Shown: positions 41,568-50,936 of the stretch, piece after piece
Numbering within the stretch: the stretch's first letter is position 1
Layout: each line of letters starts with the position of its first letter
Assembly: GCA_024224155.1 (NCBI GenBank)
Contig: JAAENP010000364.1
Coordinates: forward strand, 78,404-142,403
Origin: a bacterium
Lineage (GTDB): Bacteria; Acidobacteriota; Thermoanaerobaculia; Multivoradales; JAHEKO01
DNA length: 64,000 nt
Direction: 5' to 3'
Position numbers and translations under genes: made by a program
The notes under the pieces: generated by a model
The model's input: only the letters and a program-made list of their open reading frames with translations
The model's database searches: none
What the model was told of the DNA's origin: nothing

Positions 41568-42564
41568 GGTCCTCCGGCTCTGTACGGTCCTGTGAGCTGA
41601 CGCTGCAGGAGCCGCCGCCCAGGACGCAGAACCGGGCGCAATGCGAATGATTGAGGCGCACCGGCCCGAGGGCCTCGGCCAGCGAGCCACCGAGCTCGAA
41701 CCTGGAATCGTAGGGCAACAGCGTGCACGACACTACGGCCGGCGAAGTCGCCCCGCGCCGCCGGACGACCATCCGGCTTCTCGCGCACATCATGTCGGAC
41801 GGCCTGACGCCCAAAACGCGCCAGCAGTCGACGGTGATCTCGGGCGCGTCCAGAGCTGCGTCCATCTCCGGAAACAGCACGAGCTGGCTCGGATCGGTCG
41901 CGTTCAGCGGCAGATTCTCGGTCGCAAACAGACCCGCATAGCCCTCCCGGGCCACCGGCTCCGTCTCCCCCCAGCAAGTGCGGCCGGCCACCGAAAGGCG
42001 GAAGCCTTCGTCGGCGAGCCAACGAATCCCGCGAACCGTCGAGCTCCAGGAGCCGGGTCCGCGCTCCTGCTCGTGAAGCTCGGGCGTGTAGTGATCGAGG
42101 CTGACCCTCAGATGCAGCCGTCTGCCGTGCCTCCGGCTAAGGCGTTGCAGGCTCTTTTGAACCGCCGGCCTCATCATCGGCCGCATGGCGTTGGTCAGCA
42201 CCAGGGCCTCGAAGCCGCGATCCAGCGTGTCCTCGAGCATCGCCGGGAAGTCCGGATTGACGAACGGCTCGCCACCGGTGAAGCCGATCTCGCGCGTCCC
42301 CAGCTGCAAGTCGGCGATCTCATCCAGAAAGCGCGCGACCTCCCGGGCGGTGAGATTGGAGAGCCGGTCGTTCACCGGGCTCGAGTCGATGTAGCAACGA
42401 CGGCACTCGATGTTGCACAGCGTGCCGGTGTTGAACCACAGGGTCTCGAGGCGCTCGAAGTCCACCCACGCTCTCTCCGAGCCGTCGGCGGTAACGTCGG
42501 AGTACTGGAACTTGTCGGAATCCAGGAGCTGCCTCAGGCGCGGACTGTCGGACTGCTCGCACAT
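41551..42564 (-). CDS. Radical SAM enzyme
   Basis: 337 residues from the ATG at 42564 (the frame is open to 42639 with non-protein-like content). The cluster motif is CNIECRRC (CxxxCxxC), with the SAM-binding FTGGEPFVNP following. The C-terminal third holds further cysteines (DCWRVLG, MCARSRM, SCTLLPYD, CARFCVLGGGSCS), as in SPASM-type auxiliary cluster domains, which often act on peptides or serve in enzyme maturation. The substrate is unknown. Its start lies 65 bases from the divergent hydrolase gene. Confidence 0.85.
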   Translation of the reverse strand: MCEQSDSPRLRQLLDSDKFQYSDVTADGSERAWVDFERLETLWFNTGTLCNIECRRCYIDSSPVNDRLSNLTAREVARFLDEIADLQLGTREIGFTGGEPFVNPDFPAMLEDTLDRGFEALVLTNAMRPMMRPAVQKSLQRLSRRHGRRLHLRVSLDHYTPELHEQERGPGSWSSTVRGIRWLADEGFRLSVAGRTCWGETEPVAREGYAGLFATENLPLNATDPSQLVLFPEMDAALDAPEITVDCWRVLGVRPSDMMCARSRMVVRRRGATSPAVVSCTLLPYDSRFELGGSLAEALGPVRLNHSHCARFCVLGGGSCSVSSQDRTEPEDLNSWR

Positions 42565-42629
42565 CCGTAGGGCGAGAAAATACCATGCTCTCGTGCCGTA
42601 ACATCCTGCCGATCGTGAGGAGACCCACC

Positions 42630-43409
42630 ATGGAGCCACAGAAACGGACTGTTCTCATCGCTGCTCTTTTCGTCCCGATCGTCTTTGCTGTCGCCGCCCC
42701 TTCGCAGGCGGCGGATGAAGTGACCTGGACCGCTGCCGACGGCATGACTCTGTACGGGAATGTCTATTCGGTCGAAGCCGGAAAAGCCGCCCCGCTGGTC
42801 CTGCTCTTTCACCAAGCCGGTGGCGATGCCCGGGGCGAGTACGCCAACATCATTCCGCGGCTGCTCGAGGCCGGATACAACGTTTTCGCCATCGATCAGC
42901 GTTCGGGCGGGAGCCGATTCGACGGTGTCAATCGCACGGTTGCCGCCCTCGACGGCCGGGACTACGGCTACTGCGACACCTATCCCGATCTCGAGGCCGC
43001 CCTCGACCAGGCCAAGAAGCTCGGCTTCACCGGCCCGCGCGTCGCTTGGGGGAGCAGCTACAGCGCCGCCCTGGTTCTCCGTCTGGGCGCGGAGCACGCC
43101 CAAGATCTCGCCGGCGTCCTCGCCTTCTCCCCGGCCTCCGGCGGGCCCATGGCCTCGTGCAAGGCGGAGCCGTTCATCCCGAAGCTCACCCTCCCCGCCC
43201 TCGCCCTGCGTCCCGCCTCCGAGATGGAGCGGGACAGCGTGCGGCAACAGTTCCGCTTGTTCGAGGAGCACGGGATTCAGACCTTTGTCGCGCTGAACGG
43301 TGTGCACGGCTCCTCGATGCTGGACGCCGACCGCGTCGGCGACGATGTGACGCCGACCTGGAATGTCGTTATGGAGTTCCTGGCCGAAGCCGTGTCGGCT
43401 GCGAACTGA
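42630..43409 (+). CDS. Secreted alpha/beta-hydrolase (dienelactone-hydrolase-like)
   Basis: 259 residues from the ATG at 42630 (GAGGAGA upstream). Signal peptide VLIAALFVPIVFAVAAPSQAA, then an alpha/beta-hydrolase fold: LLFHQAGGDARGEYA, FAIDQRSGG, VAWGSSYSAALVL (nucleophile Ser in the GSSYS elbow), and His in NGVHGSSML. It probably hydrolyses an ester or peptide in the periplasm. It diverges from the radical SAM gene. Confidence 0.85.
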   Translation: MEPQKRTVLIAALFVPIVFAVAAPSQAADEVTWTAADGMTLYGNVYSVEAGKAAPLVLLFHQAGGDARGEYANIIPRLLEAGYNVFAIDQRSGGSRFDGVNRTVAALDGRDYGYCDTYPDLEAALDQAKKLGFTGPRVAWGSSYSAALVLRLGAEHAQDLAGVLAFSPASGGPMASCKAEPFIPKLTLPALALRPASEMERDSVRQQFRLFEEHGIQTFVALNGVHGSSMLDADRVGDDVTPTWNVVMEFLAEAVSAAN

Positions 43410-43440
43410 TCTACGCGAACCCCTCAAAGCGAGCGCTTCG

Positions 43441-46400
43441 TCATTCGTGCCTGCGTTCGCCCTCTTGCACCTGGCGGCCTGGGAGGCCGCGTGATCTGAT
43501 CCACTCGTCCAGCGCCTCGACCGCGGATTCGAGCTGGGAGTCCCTTCCAACCAAGGTCTCCTCGATGGAGCGATCCACATAGATGTCAGGCTCGCGGCCT
43601 CTGCGCTCCATGTCCTCGCCGTTGCTCGTCAACGCCTTCCACGCACCAACAGAGATCCGCGTGCCGTCGAACAATCCGTATCCACGCTGCCCCTTGTTCC
43701 AACCGGATGTTCGAGTTCCGACCACCGGTCCGACTCCCAAAGCCCGAAACTGATGCGAGAGACTCTCCGTGTCGCTCAAGACCTGCTCGTTCTGGACCAG
43801 AACGACGGGACGATCCAGTACCGGAATGCCATGCACGAGCGCGCCGGGTGCGACGACCTTGTCCTGGAACGCGTTCAAGTGCACGATCTTTCGTCGCAGG
43901 TAGCCGATCGCTCGAGTGGACTCGATGCCACCGCCGTTGTAGCGCACGTCCAAGACAACGCCGTCTTTGCCAAGCGCCGATGCGCCGAGTTGGCGACGCA
44001 GTGCCTCGGTCGCACCGGTGCCAAAGTGTCTCCGATGCACGTAGGCAAAGCGCCCGCCGCTGAGCTCGTCAACCAGTGCCTCGTTCCAGGCGATCCACTT
44101 CCGATAGCGCTGCTCCGAAACCTGATTCGTCGATCGCACCCTCGAGCGGACCTCCAGGCGCTTGCCGCCTCGTTCTACCGTCACCGCAATCATCTCGCCG
44201 GCCGCTCCCGTAAGAAGCTCACTCAGATTGACGCCCCGCCCCAGCACGGTTCCCTCGATGGCCTCGATAACCTCTCCTGCGAGAAGCCCGGAATCCTCTC
44301 CGGTCGCAGGAAAGAGGCTAGAAGAAACTACGAACCGGCCGCCTTTCAACGCTGTACCGTCAAAATCGACCCCCAGATCTCCGACAGCTTGGCCGTCGAC
44401 GCGAGGATCACCCCACACCTCCGTACGTGAGGCGTTCAGCTCACCAACCATCATTCGGATCACGGTCATGAAATCGAAATCGTTGCGCGCGCCACGCACG
44501 AACGGCTCATACTCGCTGTACAGAGCTTCCCAGTTCTTGCCGTTGAAGCTCTCGTCTCCGAACCAATCACGAACTACAAGCCAGGCCTCTCGAAACAAGG
44601 CCAGGCGCCTTTTTCGCGGATCGACGTCAAAATCGAACGACAACTCGATCCGATCTGATTCGTTCCCCTCGACGTCGAGTCGATGCAGCTCGCCCCCGCT
44701 CAGATAAAGGACCGAATCATCTCCCAAAACTGTCGCCGATGTGATTCTTCCGGGGGCGATCAACGTGAAACTGCCCAGGTCACCTTCCTCGATTGCAGAA
44801 CGCCACAGACCCGAACGTCCGAGGGAGGCGCCGGAGAGGACCGCCGTCTTACCGTTGCGGCCAACCGCCTCCAGCACCAGGCTCTCGTTCGCTGGAAGAA
44901 GGTACTCGACCTCGACGTCCTCCACGGCGTCGTTCCACTCGTCGTCAACGCCGTCGACGAGCCGATCCGGGATCTGAATCCGCGCAACCTGACGCGTTTC
45001 ACGCGTCGTCCATGTACCGAGCAACAGAGTCCGACCGTCCTCGAGCCAGCTCAAGCCAGCGGAGTAGACGTCCGGAAGATCCGTCAGCTGGACCTTACGC
45101 CCTGGGGCGTCGACCTGGACAAGCCAAACGTTGGAGAGCCAGTTCGAGTCGGACGACACGTAGGCAATCAGACGGCCTTCCGGCGACCATGCGAGCTCGG
45201 GCGCCATCATGAGGTCCGTCGCCATTTGAACCGGTCTCTGTCCGTTGGTGTCGACCACCTTGAGCCGATCGGCTCCTTCGACGAAGGCGATCCTTTCTCC
45301 ATTGGGGCTGAATCTGAGATGCCGCTCGGTCTCCGGCGTCGAGGTCAACCGCGTTTCGCGCCGTTCGTGCAGGTCGTAGACGAAGACATCAAAAAAGCCA
45401 TTGCGCAGAGCCACATAGGCGACACGGCTCACGTCCGGGCTCACTCGAACGTCCTGCTCAGGCGCCGGCGTGTCGGTAATCCGTGCCACATCGCCGGTGC
45501 GAAGGTCGTGCACGAAGACATCACCATGAATCACGACCGCGCAAACAGCAGCCGACTCGTTGACGTGGAACTCCGATACTCGCGAAATGGTCTCGGCGCG
45601 CGTCGGCTCATCGTCAATCTCGTCTTCTGAGAGCGCGAAGTCGACACGCCGTGGAGCGCTGCCATCCCGCACTGTCCAGATCCCGAACTGCCGCTCGAAT
45701 GCAATCGTCCCGTCGTTGGCAATCGTAGGCCACGACACGCGCCCTCGTTCGAAGCTCGTTATCGGCCTGCGAGTCCCCGTCAGGTCTTGAAGAACGAGGT
45801 TTTCCGCGCCGCTCCCAGAATACTCGTCGGTTACGACGTAGACGCCATCGCTGTCCGGCGACCACATCGGCCAGGAGTCCTTCCCCTCGAACCTCGTGAC
45901 TCTCTCAAAGCGGTTCGAAGACGGATCGGTGGACTTGATCCAGACCTCTGTCGCATCGTCAGTACGCGGGCCCATTCGATACCACTGGCGAACTCTGTCG
46001 TTCGAGTTGAAAGCGAGTCTTTCTCCGTCCGGCGACGCGCTCGCGTTGTACTCGCCTTTGAAGCGTGCTCGACTTACGGGAAAGGGCGTTCCGCCTTCGA
46101 CCGGCACCGCGTAGATGTCCGAGTAGCCGCCGATGTCAGCTCGGCTGCTCGAGAAGTAGACAAACGCGCCATCCGGGCTCCAGCTTTCCACGGCGTCTTC
46201 AGAACTGTGGTGGGTGAGGCGGCGCTGAGTCAGCGTGTCAAGGTCGACGAGGTAGACGTCCCCGTTGCCGGAGCGCAGGCTCGTGAATGCAATGCGGTCG
46301 CCGGAGGATGCGAAACGTGGGTGCAGGGCGTGCACAGGATCATCGACGATGCGAGTCGCCTCGCCGCCTGCTACAGAGCCCAAATACAGATCACCGTTTG

Positions 46401-46515
46401 CCATGAAGGCGATCTGACTGGCATCCGAAGAGATCGCCGGTTCCCGAAGCATGAGCGGGGCTCCGAGCGGCGGTATCTGAACGAGGGTGCTGACCAGGGT
46501 CAGAGTGACAAGCAT
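43441..46515 (-). CDS. Tricorn-type protease (beta-propeller, PDZ, S41 peptidase)
   Basis: 1024 residues with a short hydrophobic N-terminus. The first half is a TolB/WD40-like beta-propeller with repeating SPDG, FSPNGERIAF and WSPEGRLIAYVSS blades. A PDZ-like segment (LLAGEVIEAIEGTVLGRGVNLSELL) leads into the S41 domain: FAYVHRRHFG (candidate His), VVLDVRYNGGG, NEQVLSDTESLSHQF (candidate nucleophile Ser) and MERRGREPDIYVD (candidate Glu). Tricorn homologues trim peptides produced by other proteases. Size and domain order match. A single gene on the minus strand. Confidence 0.9.
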   Translation of the reverse strand: MLVTLTLVSTLVQIPPLGAPLMLREPAISSDASQIAFMANGDLYLGSVAGGEATRIVDDPVHALHPRFASSGDRIAFTSLRSGNGDVYLVDLDTLTQRRLTHHSSEDAVESWSPDGAFVYFSSSRADIGGYSDIYAVPVEGGTPFPVSRARFKGEYNASASPDGERLAFNSNDRVRQWYRMGPRTDDATEVWIKSTDPSSNRFERVTRFEGKDSWPMWSPDSDGVYVVTDEYSGSGAENLVLQDLTGTRRPITSFERGRVSWPTIANDGTIAFERQFGIWTVRDGSAPRRVDFALSEDEIDDEPTRAETISRVSEFHVNESAAVCAVVIHGDVFVHDLRTGDVARITDTPAPEQDVRVSPDVSRVAYVALRNGFFDVFVYDLHERRETRLTSTPETERHLRFSPNGERIAFVEGADRLKVVDTNGQRPVQMATDLMMAPELAWSPEGRLIAYVSSDSNWLSNVWLVQVDAPGRKVQLTDLPDVYSAGLSWLEDGRTLLLGTWTTRETRQVARIQIPDRLVDGVDDEWNDAVEDVEVEYLLPANESLVLEAVGRNGKTAVLSGASLGRSGLWRSAIEEGDLGSFTLIAPGRITSATVLGDDSVLYLSGGELHRLDVEGNESDRIELSFDFDVDPRKRRLALFREAWLVVRDWFGDESFNGKNWEALYSEYEPFVRGARNDFDFMTVIRMMVGELNASRTEVWGDPRVDGQAVGDLGVDFDGTALKGGRFVVSSSLFPATGEDSGLLAGEVIEAIEGTVLGRGVNLSELLTGAAGEMIAVTVERGGKRLEVRSRVRSTNQVSEQRYRKWIAWNEALVDELSGGRFAYVHRRHFGTGATEALRRQLGASALGKDGVVLDVRYNGGGIESTRAIGYLRRKIVHLNAFQDKVVAPGALVHGIPVLDRPVVLVQNEQVLSDTESLSHQFRALGVGPVVGTRTSGWNKGQRGYGLFDGTRISVGAWKALTSNGEDMERRGREPDIYVDRSIEETLVGRDSQLESAVEALDEWIRSRGLPGRQVQEGERRHE

Positions 46516-46566
46516 TCGCCCATACTACGGGGACAGTCAGGTGAGGTTGCCTGTACAACCGCGGTC

Positions 46567-47310
46567 CTAGATAAACCGCTGAAACAACAGCATCGCGACC
46601 AGGGCCACGCTGGTGACCAGACTCACCAGGGGGCGCGGCGCCTGCTCGTAGGCCTCCGGAAGCAGCTCGACGAAGACCATGTAGAACATCGCACCGGCGG
46701 CAAAGCCGATCCCGTACGGCAGCGCCGGCGCGAACGCATCGACAAACAGAAAGGCGGGCACCGCCATCAGTGGCTGCGGCAGCGAGGAGAAAACGCTCCA
46801 GCCGGCGCACGCCGCGACGCTCGAGCCCCGGGGTCTCATCACCGCGCTGATCGCGAGGCCTTCCGGAATGTTGTGGACCGCGATCGCTACGGTGATGAGA
46901 CTCGCAAAGGTCAGGCCGCCGGCGAACGACGAACCGATCGCGACGCCCTCGGAGAACGAGTGCACCGTCATCACGATGACCATGAGGATCATCCGGCTTG
47001 CGCCGGCGCCGCGGACCTGCCCAAACTCCAGATCGTGGTCACCCAGCCAGCGTTGGGCCAGCAGAATAAAAAGAACTCCCACCACTCCGCCGGCGACCGT
47101 TTGCGTGCTGCCATAGCGAGTCCCCTGCGCCATTAGTCCGAAGCAGGCGCCGAGCATCAACCCCGAAGCGATCGCATTCGAATAGGCGATCACCCTGGGC
47201 GAGATCTCTTTCAAGAAGGCGAACGGCAACGCGCCCAGCCCGGTCGCCAAGGCCGTGATCAGGCCGTAGAGGAACACCAGGAGGACCGGATCGAGGTCGG
47301 CGCCGCTCAT
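46567..47310 (-). CDS. ZIP-family divalent metal transporter
   Basis: 247 residues from the ATG at 47310 (the frame opens earlier with a non-membrane prefix). Eight hydrophobic helices carry the ZIP motifs HSFSEGVAIG (helix IV) and HNIPEGLAIS (helix V), which supply the binuclear metal site. It probably takes up zinc or iron. It follows a second ZIP gene by seven bases on the same strand. Confidence 0.9.
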   Translation of the reverse strand: MSGADLDPVLLVFLYGLITALATGLGALPFAFLKEISPRVIAYSNAIASGLMLGACFGLMAQGTRYGSTQTVAGGVVGVLFILLAQRWLGDHDLEFGQVRGAGASRMILMVIVMTVHSFSEGVAIGSSFAGGLTFASLITVAIAVHNIPEGLAISAVMRPRGSSVAACAGWSVFSSLPQPLMAVPAFLFVDAFAPALPYGIGFAAGAMFYMVFVELLPEAYEQAPRPLVSLVTSVALVAMLLFQRFI

Positions 47311-47317
47311 CCGCCAA

Positions 47318-48070
47318 TCATCCGACAAACCCTTGAATGAGAACCACGACGCCGAGCGCGACCACCGTGACCGCGGCAATGCTCGTCTGGCCGGCCTCGC
47401 GGTACGACTCGGGCAGCAGCTCGATCAACACCAGCTGCACCAGTGTGCCGACCGCGAAACCCTGAACCCACGGTAGCGTTGCCGGCGCCGCGATCACCAC
47501 CGAGTAGGTCGCGACCGCAAGAAGAATCTGACTGAGGTTGGTGGCGACCGCGAGACCCGCGATCTGACGCAAGTTCAGACCCCGGCCGTTGAGAACCGCC
47601 GCCAGCACGGTGGCCTCGGGAATGTTGTGCACGGCGAGCGCCAGCGCCACCAGCACGCCGAACTTGAGATCGATCACCATCGCCACCGCCATCGCCAGAC
47701 CTTCGGACGCGGAGTGCAGTCCGTTGACCATCAGAATCCGGTACCCGTGCAAGGGGTCCTCGGCCCGGGCTCGATTGAGCTCGACGCCGGCGGTGCCCAC
47801 CGCGACGTGGGTCCAGTAGATGAAGCAGATGCCCAGCACGGCCCCGATCGCCTCGAGCAGCTCGGGGCGGACACTTCCGGGCTTCACCGGCCCCGGCACC
47901 AGAGCGCTCAACATGTAGGCCGCGCCGAGCATCATGCCGGCGGCGATCGCATTGCCCCAGCCGACCCAGCTCCTGGGCATATGCCCCCGGCCGATGAGCG
48001 GTAAGACCCCCAGAGCCGAGGTCAGCGCCGCGGCGGTCGAAAGCGCCAGGATCAGCAGAATCGGATTCAT
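47318..48070 (-). CDS. ZIP-family metal transporter paralogue
   Basis: 250 residues, all membrane. ZIP motifs are HSASEGLAMA (helix IV) and HNIPEATVLA (helix V), where the usual Gly after the Glu is Ala. Upstream member of a tandem pair with the ZIP gene ending at 46567; the two share the same order of helices but are strongly diverged. The pair may form a heterodimer or handle different metals. Confidence 0.9.
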   Translation of the reverse strand: MNPILLILALSTAAALTSALGVLPLIGRGHMPRSWVGWGNAIAAGMMLGAAYMLSALVPGPVKPGSVRPELLEAIGAVLGICFIYWTHVAVGTAGVELNRARAEDPLHGYRILMVNGLHSASEGLAMAVAMVIDLKFGVLVALALAVHNIPEATVLAAVLNGRGLNLRQIAGLAVATNLSQILLAVATYSVVIAAPATLPWVQGFAVGTLVQLVLIELLPESYREAGQTSIAAVTVVALGVVVLIQGFVG

Positions 48071-48163
48071 ATCGGGCCAGAGCAGAGTCTAGCCGTCCGG
48101 GGCGCGCGTCCGCGACCACCCGGAAGCTCGAGGACCGAGACTCCTTCCGCCCGGTCTGCGAGA

Positions 48164-49279
48164 ATGGCCAGGCTTCCCATGAAAATCCGGGTCCATTCGT
48201 TCGATCCTTCCGAATCGGTCCCGAGGACGTTTCTGGATCTTCCGGATCATGTCTACCGGCGCGATCCTCACTACCAGCGTCCTTTCTCCGGCTCGGTCGC
48301 CACCGGTCTCAAGCGACCGGAGTTCGCGGGCCGACAGCGAGGCTTCGTGGTGCCGGCGATCGGTGCTCCGGTTGCCCGGGTGGTCGCGCGAGTGTCTCCG
48401 ACACTTCGGGACGCCTCGCAGAAGCCCTACGGCATGCTCGGCTTCTTCGAGGCGCTCGATGACTCTGGCGCGGTGGCCGCGCTGTTCGAGACCGCGATCG
48501 AGTGGTTTCGAGAGCGCGGCATCGCGACCGTCATCGGTCCCATCGACGGCGACACCTGGCACAGTTACAGGTTGAACGCGGGCCCGTTCGAGGAGGCTCC
48601 GTTCCTGATGGAGCCCTACAACCCGCCTTACTACCCGGAGCTGTGGCGCGGTAACGGCTTCGATGTCCTCGAGACCTATCTATCGCAGCGCGCCTCGGAC
48701 CTTGCCGCGGTGGTCGAAGCCATGGCGCCCAAGCACCGGCGCGCGCTCGAGGCCGGGTACAGCATCGAGACTCTGCGCCTCGATCGGTTCGACGCCGAGC
48801 TCGGGCGCCTCTACCGGCTCTCGCTCCGGGTCTTTGCGGGCAACTTTCTCTACACCGCGATCTCCGAGGAGAGCTTTCTGGATCTCTACCGTCAGAGCCG
48901 GGCCCTGGTCGACGCCGAGCTGGTGTTCTTCGCCCGGGCGCCGGACGGCTCCGACGCCGGCTTCCTGTTCGCGTTCCCCGATCGCTTTCGAGCGGTCGCA
49001 GCCATGCAGGGCAAGAGCCACCTGCTCGCCAAGTTGAAGTTCTTGACGCTTCGCAATCGAACGGACTCGGTCAATCTGAAGAGCCTCGGCGTGGTGCCGG
49101 AGCATCGCAAGAGCGGCGTCGGCGCCGCCCTCATGTACCGCGCCTACAAGGCGGCTCTGCGCAAGGGCTACCGACACGCCAACCTCTGCTTGCTCAGGGC
49201 CGGTAATCCTTCCGGTCGACTCGAGGGTGGCCGAAGCCAGGTGTTCCGGAGGTATGAGCTCTATGAGCGGCGCCTCTAG
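48164..49279 (+). CDS. GNAT-like acyltransferase
   Basis: 371 residues (an ATG at 48179, giving MKIRVHSFDP, is an equally good start). The N-terminal VPRTFLDLPDHVYRRDPHYQRP and GFFEALDDSGAVAALFETA fit a lineage of large GNAT proteins that begin with an FvdlP..vY.dDp.w motif. The C-terminus has VNLKSLGVVPEHRKSGVGAALM, the acetyl-CoA-binding loop of the GNAT fold (Rx2G). The gene overlaps the ligase gene that follows and probably belongs to its operon. The substrate is unknown; an N-acyl lipid or amine is possible. Confidence 0.75.
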   Translation: MARLPMKIRVHSFDPSESVPRTFLDLPDHVYRRDPHYQRPFSGSVATGLKRPEFAGRQRGFVVPAIGAPVARVVARVSPTLRDASQKPYGMLGFFEALDDSGAVAALFETAIEWFRERGIATVIGPIDGDTWHSYRLNAGPFEEAPFLMEPYNPPYYPELWRGNGFDVLETYLSQRASDLAAVVEAMAPKHRRALEAGYSIETLRLDRFDAELGRLYRLSLRVFAGNFLYTAISEESFLDLYRQSRALVDAELVFFARAPDGSDAGFLFAFPDRFRAVAAMQGKSHLLAKLKFLTLRNRTDSVNLKSLGVVPEHRKSGVGAALMYRAYKAALRKGYRHANLCLLRAGNPSGRLEGGRSQVFRRYELYERRL

Positions 49280-50936
49280 CGACAATAACGTCCTCTCCTA
49301 TCTGGACCGGGCCGCGAGACGCGTACCCGACCGGGCCGCTCTCATCTTCGACGGAAGTGACGGGCGCGAAGACAGTCTGACGTTCGGTCGGCTTCGAGAC
49401 CGAGTCGACCGGGTCGCTCGCGGCCTGGCCGCCGCGGGCCTATCCCCCGGTGAGCGCACCATCGTGATGATCCCGATGTCGGCGGACCTCTACGCCGCCA
49501 TGCTCGGCGTTCTGCAGCTGGGCGCGGTCGCGGTGTTCGTCGATCCCTGGGTGGGTGCGCGCCAGATCGCGGCATTCGCGGCATTTGCCGAGCCGAGCGC
49601 CTACGTCGGTGTCGGCCGGAGCCATCTGCTGCGGCTTCTGGATCGCCGCCTGCGCTCGATCGCGCTCTCGATCACCAGCGGGCGCCGCCTCGGACCACTC
49701 CCGGCCTCGAGGACTCTTGCCGAGATCGAGGGCCTCGGCGGTAGGTATTCGCGAGGACTCTCCGAGGCCGCTCCGGTCGAGCCCGACGATCCCGCGCTGA
49801 TCACCTTTACCAGCGGCTCGAGCGGCCTGCCCAAGGGCACCAACCGGACCCACCGCTTTCTCGCCGCCCAGCATCAAGCGCTCGCCGCGGAGTTTCCCTA
49901 CAGCGACCACGATATCGACATGCCCATGTTCCCGGTCTTCGCCCTCAACAATCTGGCGCTCGGGATTCCATCGGTGGTGCCGGCGATGGACTTTCGCCGG
50001 GTGGATCAAGTCGACGGCGCGGCAATCGTCGGCCAGATGCTCGCTCATTGCGTTTCCACTGCCACGGCTTCACCGCCCTTCTTCGATCGCGTAGTCGAGC
50101 ATCTGAAAGCAAGCGGAGATCCGCCGCCCCGGCTCCGCCGGATCCTGACCGGCGGGGCGCCGGTGCGCTCCGAGCAGCTCGAGCGGTGGCAGGAGGCCTT
50201 GCCCGAGACCGCGATCGAGGTGGTCTACGGCTCGACCGAAGCCGAGCCGGTCGCCCATATCGGCGCCGCCGACAAGTTGGCGGCGGAAGCCGAGGCTCCA
50301 GCGACCGCCGGCTACTGCGTCGGCCGGCCAAGCTCGTTCGTGCGGACTCGCCTGGTCCCGATCCGGCGCGAAGCCCTCGACACCGAAGTCGAAAATCTGC
50401 CGGCCGGAGAGATCGGCGAGCTTCTGGTCACCGGCGAGCACGTCTGCAAGGACTACTACCGCAACTCGGAGGCCGTTCTCGAGAACAAGTGGATCGCCCC
50501 CTCGGGAGAGACCTGGCACCGGATGGGCGACACCGGCTATTTCGACGATCGAGAGCGCTTCTGGCTCGTGGGGCGGGTCCACTCCACGATTCTGCGTGCC
50601 GGCCGGCCGGTCCATGCTCAGCCCGTCGAGCAGGCGGCCGGAGCAGGCGTCGGCGATCTCGGCCCGAGAGCGGCGGTCGGGCTTCCCGACCCCGAGCTCG
50701 GGGAACGAGTGGTGCTGGCGCTCGAGCGATCGCTGACCGAGACCGAGCGCGCGGCCCTGGCCGACCGGCTCGAAGCCGCCGGCCAGCCGGTGGACGAGAT
50801 CGTCTGCCTGGGAGCAGCGCTGCCGCTCGATCCCCGGCATCGGAGCAAAATCGACTATCCAGAGCTTCGGGCCAAGCTCCTGAAAACACCGCGCGGCCGC
50901 CGGGGCGCGGGCCCGTCCGAGAAACATCGGCAATGA
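49263..50936 (+). CDS. Acyl-AMP ligase (AMP-dependent synthetase), OleC-like
   Basis: 557 residues from the ATG at 49263 (GGAGG ten bases upstream; it overlaps the GNAT stop by 17 bases). The adenylate-forming motifs are present: FTSGSSGLPKGTNRTHRF (P-loop), VYGSTEAEPV (A5-like), WHRMGDTGYFDDRERFWLVGR (A7/A8). The final catalytic Lys is probably in HRSKIDYPEL. It activates a fatty or aryl acid. The length and the SGLPKGTNRTH and STEAEP motifs resemble OleC beta-lactone synthetases and related fatty-acid ligases. The stop overlaps the UbiA start as ATGA. Confidence 0.85.
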   Translation: MSGASSDNNVLSYLDRAARRVPDRAALIFDGSDGREDSLTFGRLRDRVDRVARGLAAAGLSPGERTIVMIPMSADLYAAMLGVLQLGAVAVFVDPWVGARQIAAFAAFAEPSAYVGVGRSHLLRLLDRRLRSIALSITSGRRLGPLPASRTLAEIEGLGGRYSRGLSEAAPVEPDDPALITFTSGSSGLPKGTNRTHRFLAAQHQALAAEFPYSDHDIDMPMFPVFALNNLALGIPSVVPAMDFRRVDQVDGAAIVGQMLAHCVSTATASPPFFDRVVEHLKASGDPPPRLRRILTGGAPVRSEQLERWQEALPETAIEVVYGSTEAEPVAHIGAADKLAAEAEAPATAGYCVGRPSSFVRTRLVPIRREALDTEVENLPAGEIGELLVTGEHVCKDYYRNSEAVLENKWIAPSGETWHRMGDTGYFDDRERFWLVGRVHSTILRAGRPVHAQPVEQAAGAGVGDLGPRAAVGLPDPELGERVVLALERSLTETERAALADRLEAAGQPVDEIVCLGAALPLDPRHRSKIDYPELRAKLLKTPRGRRGAGPSEKHRQ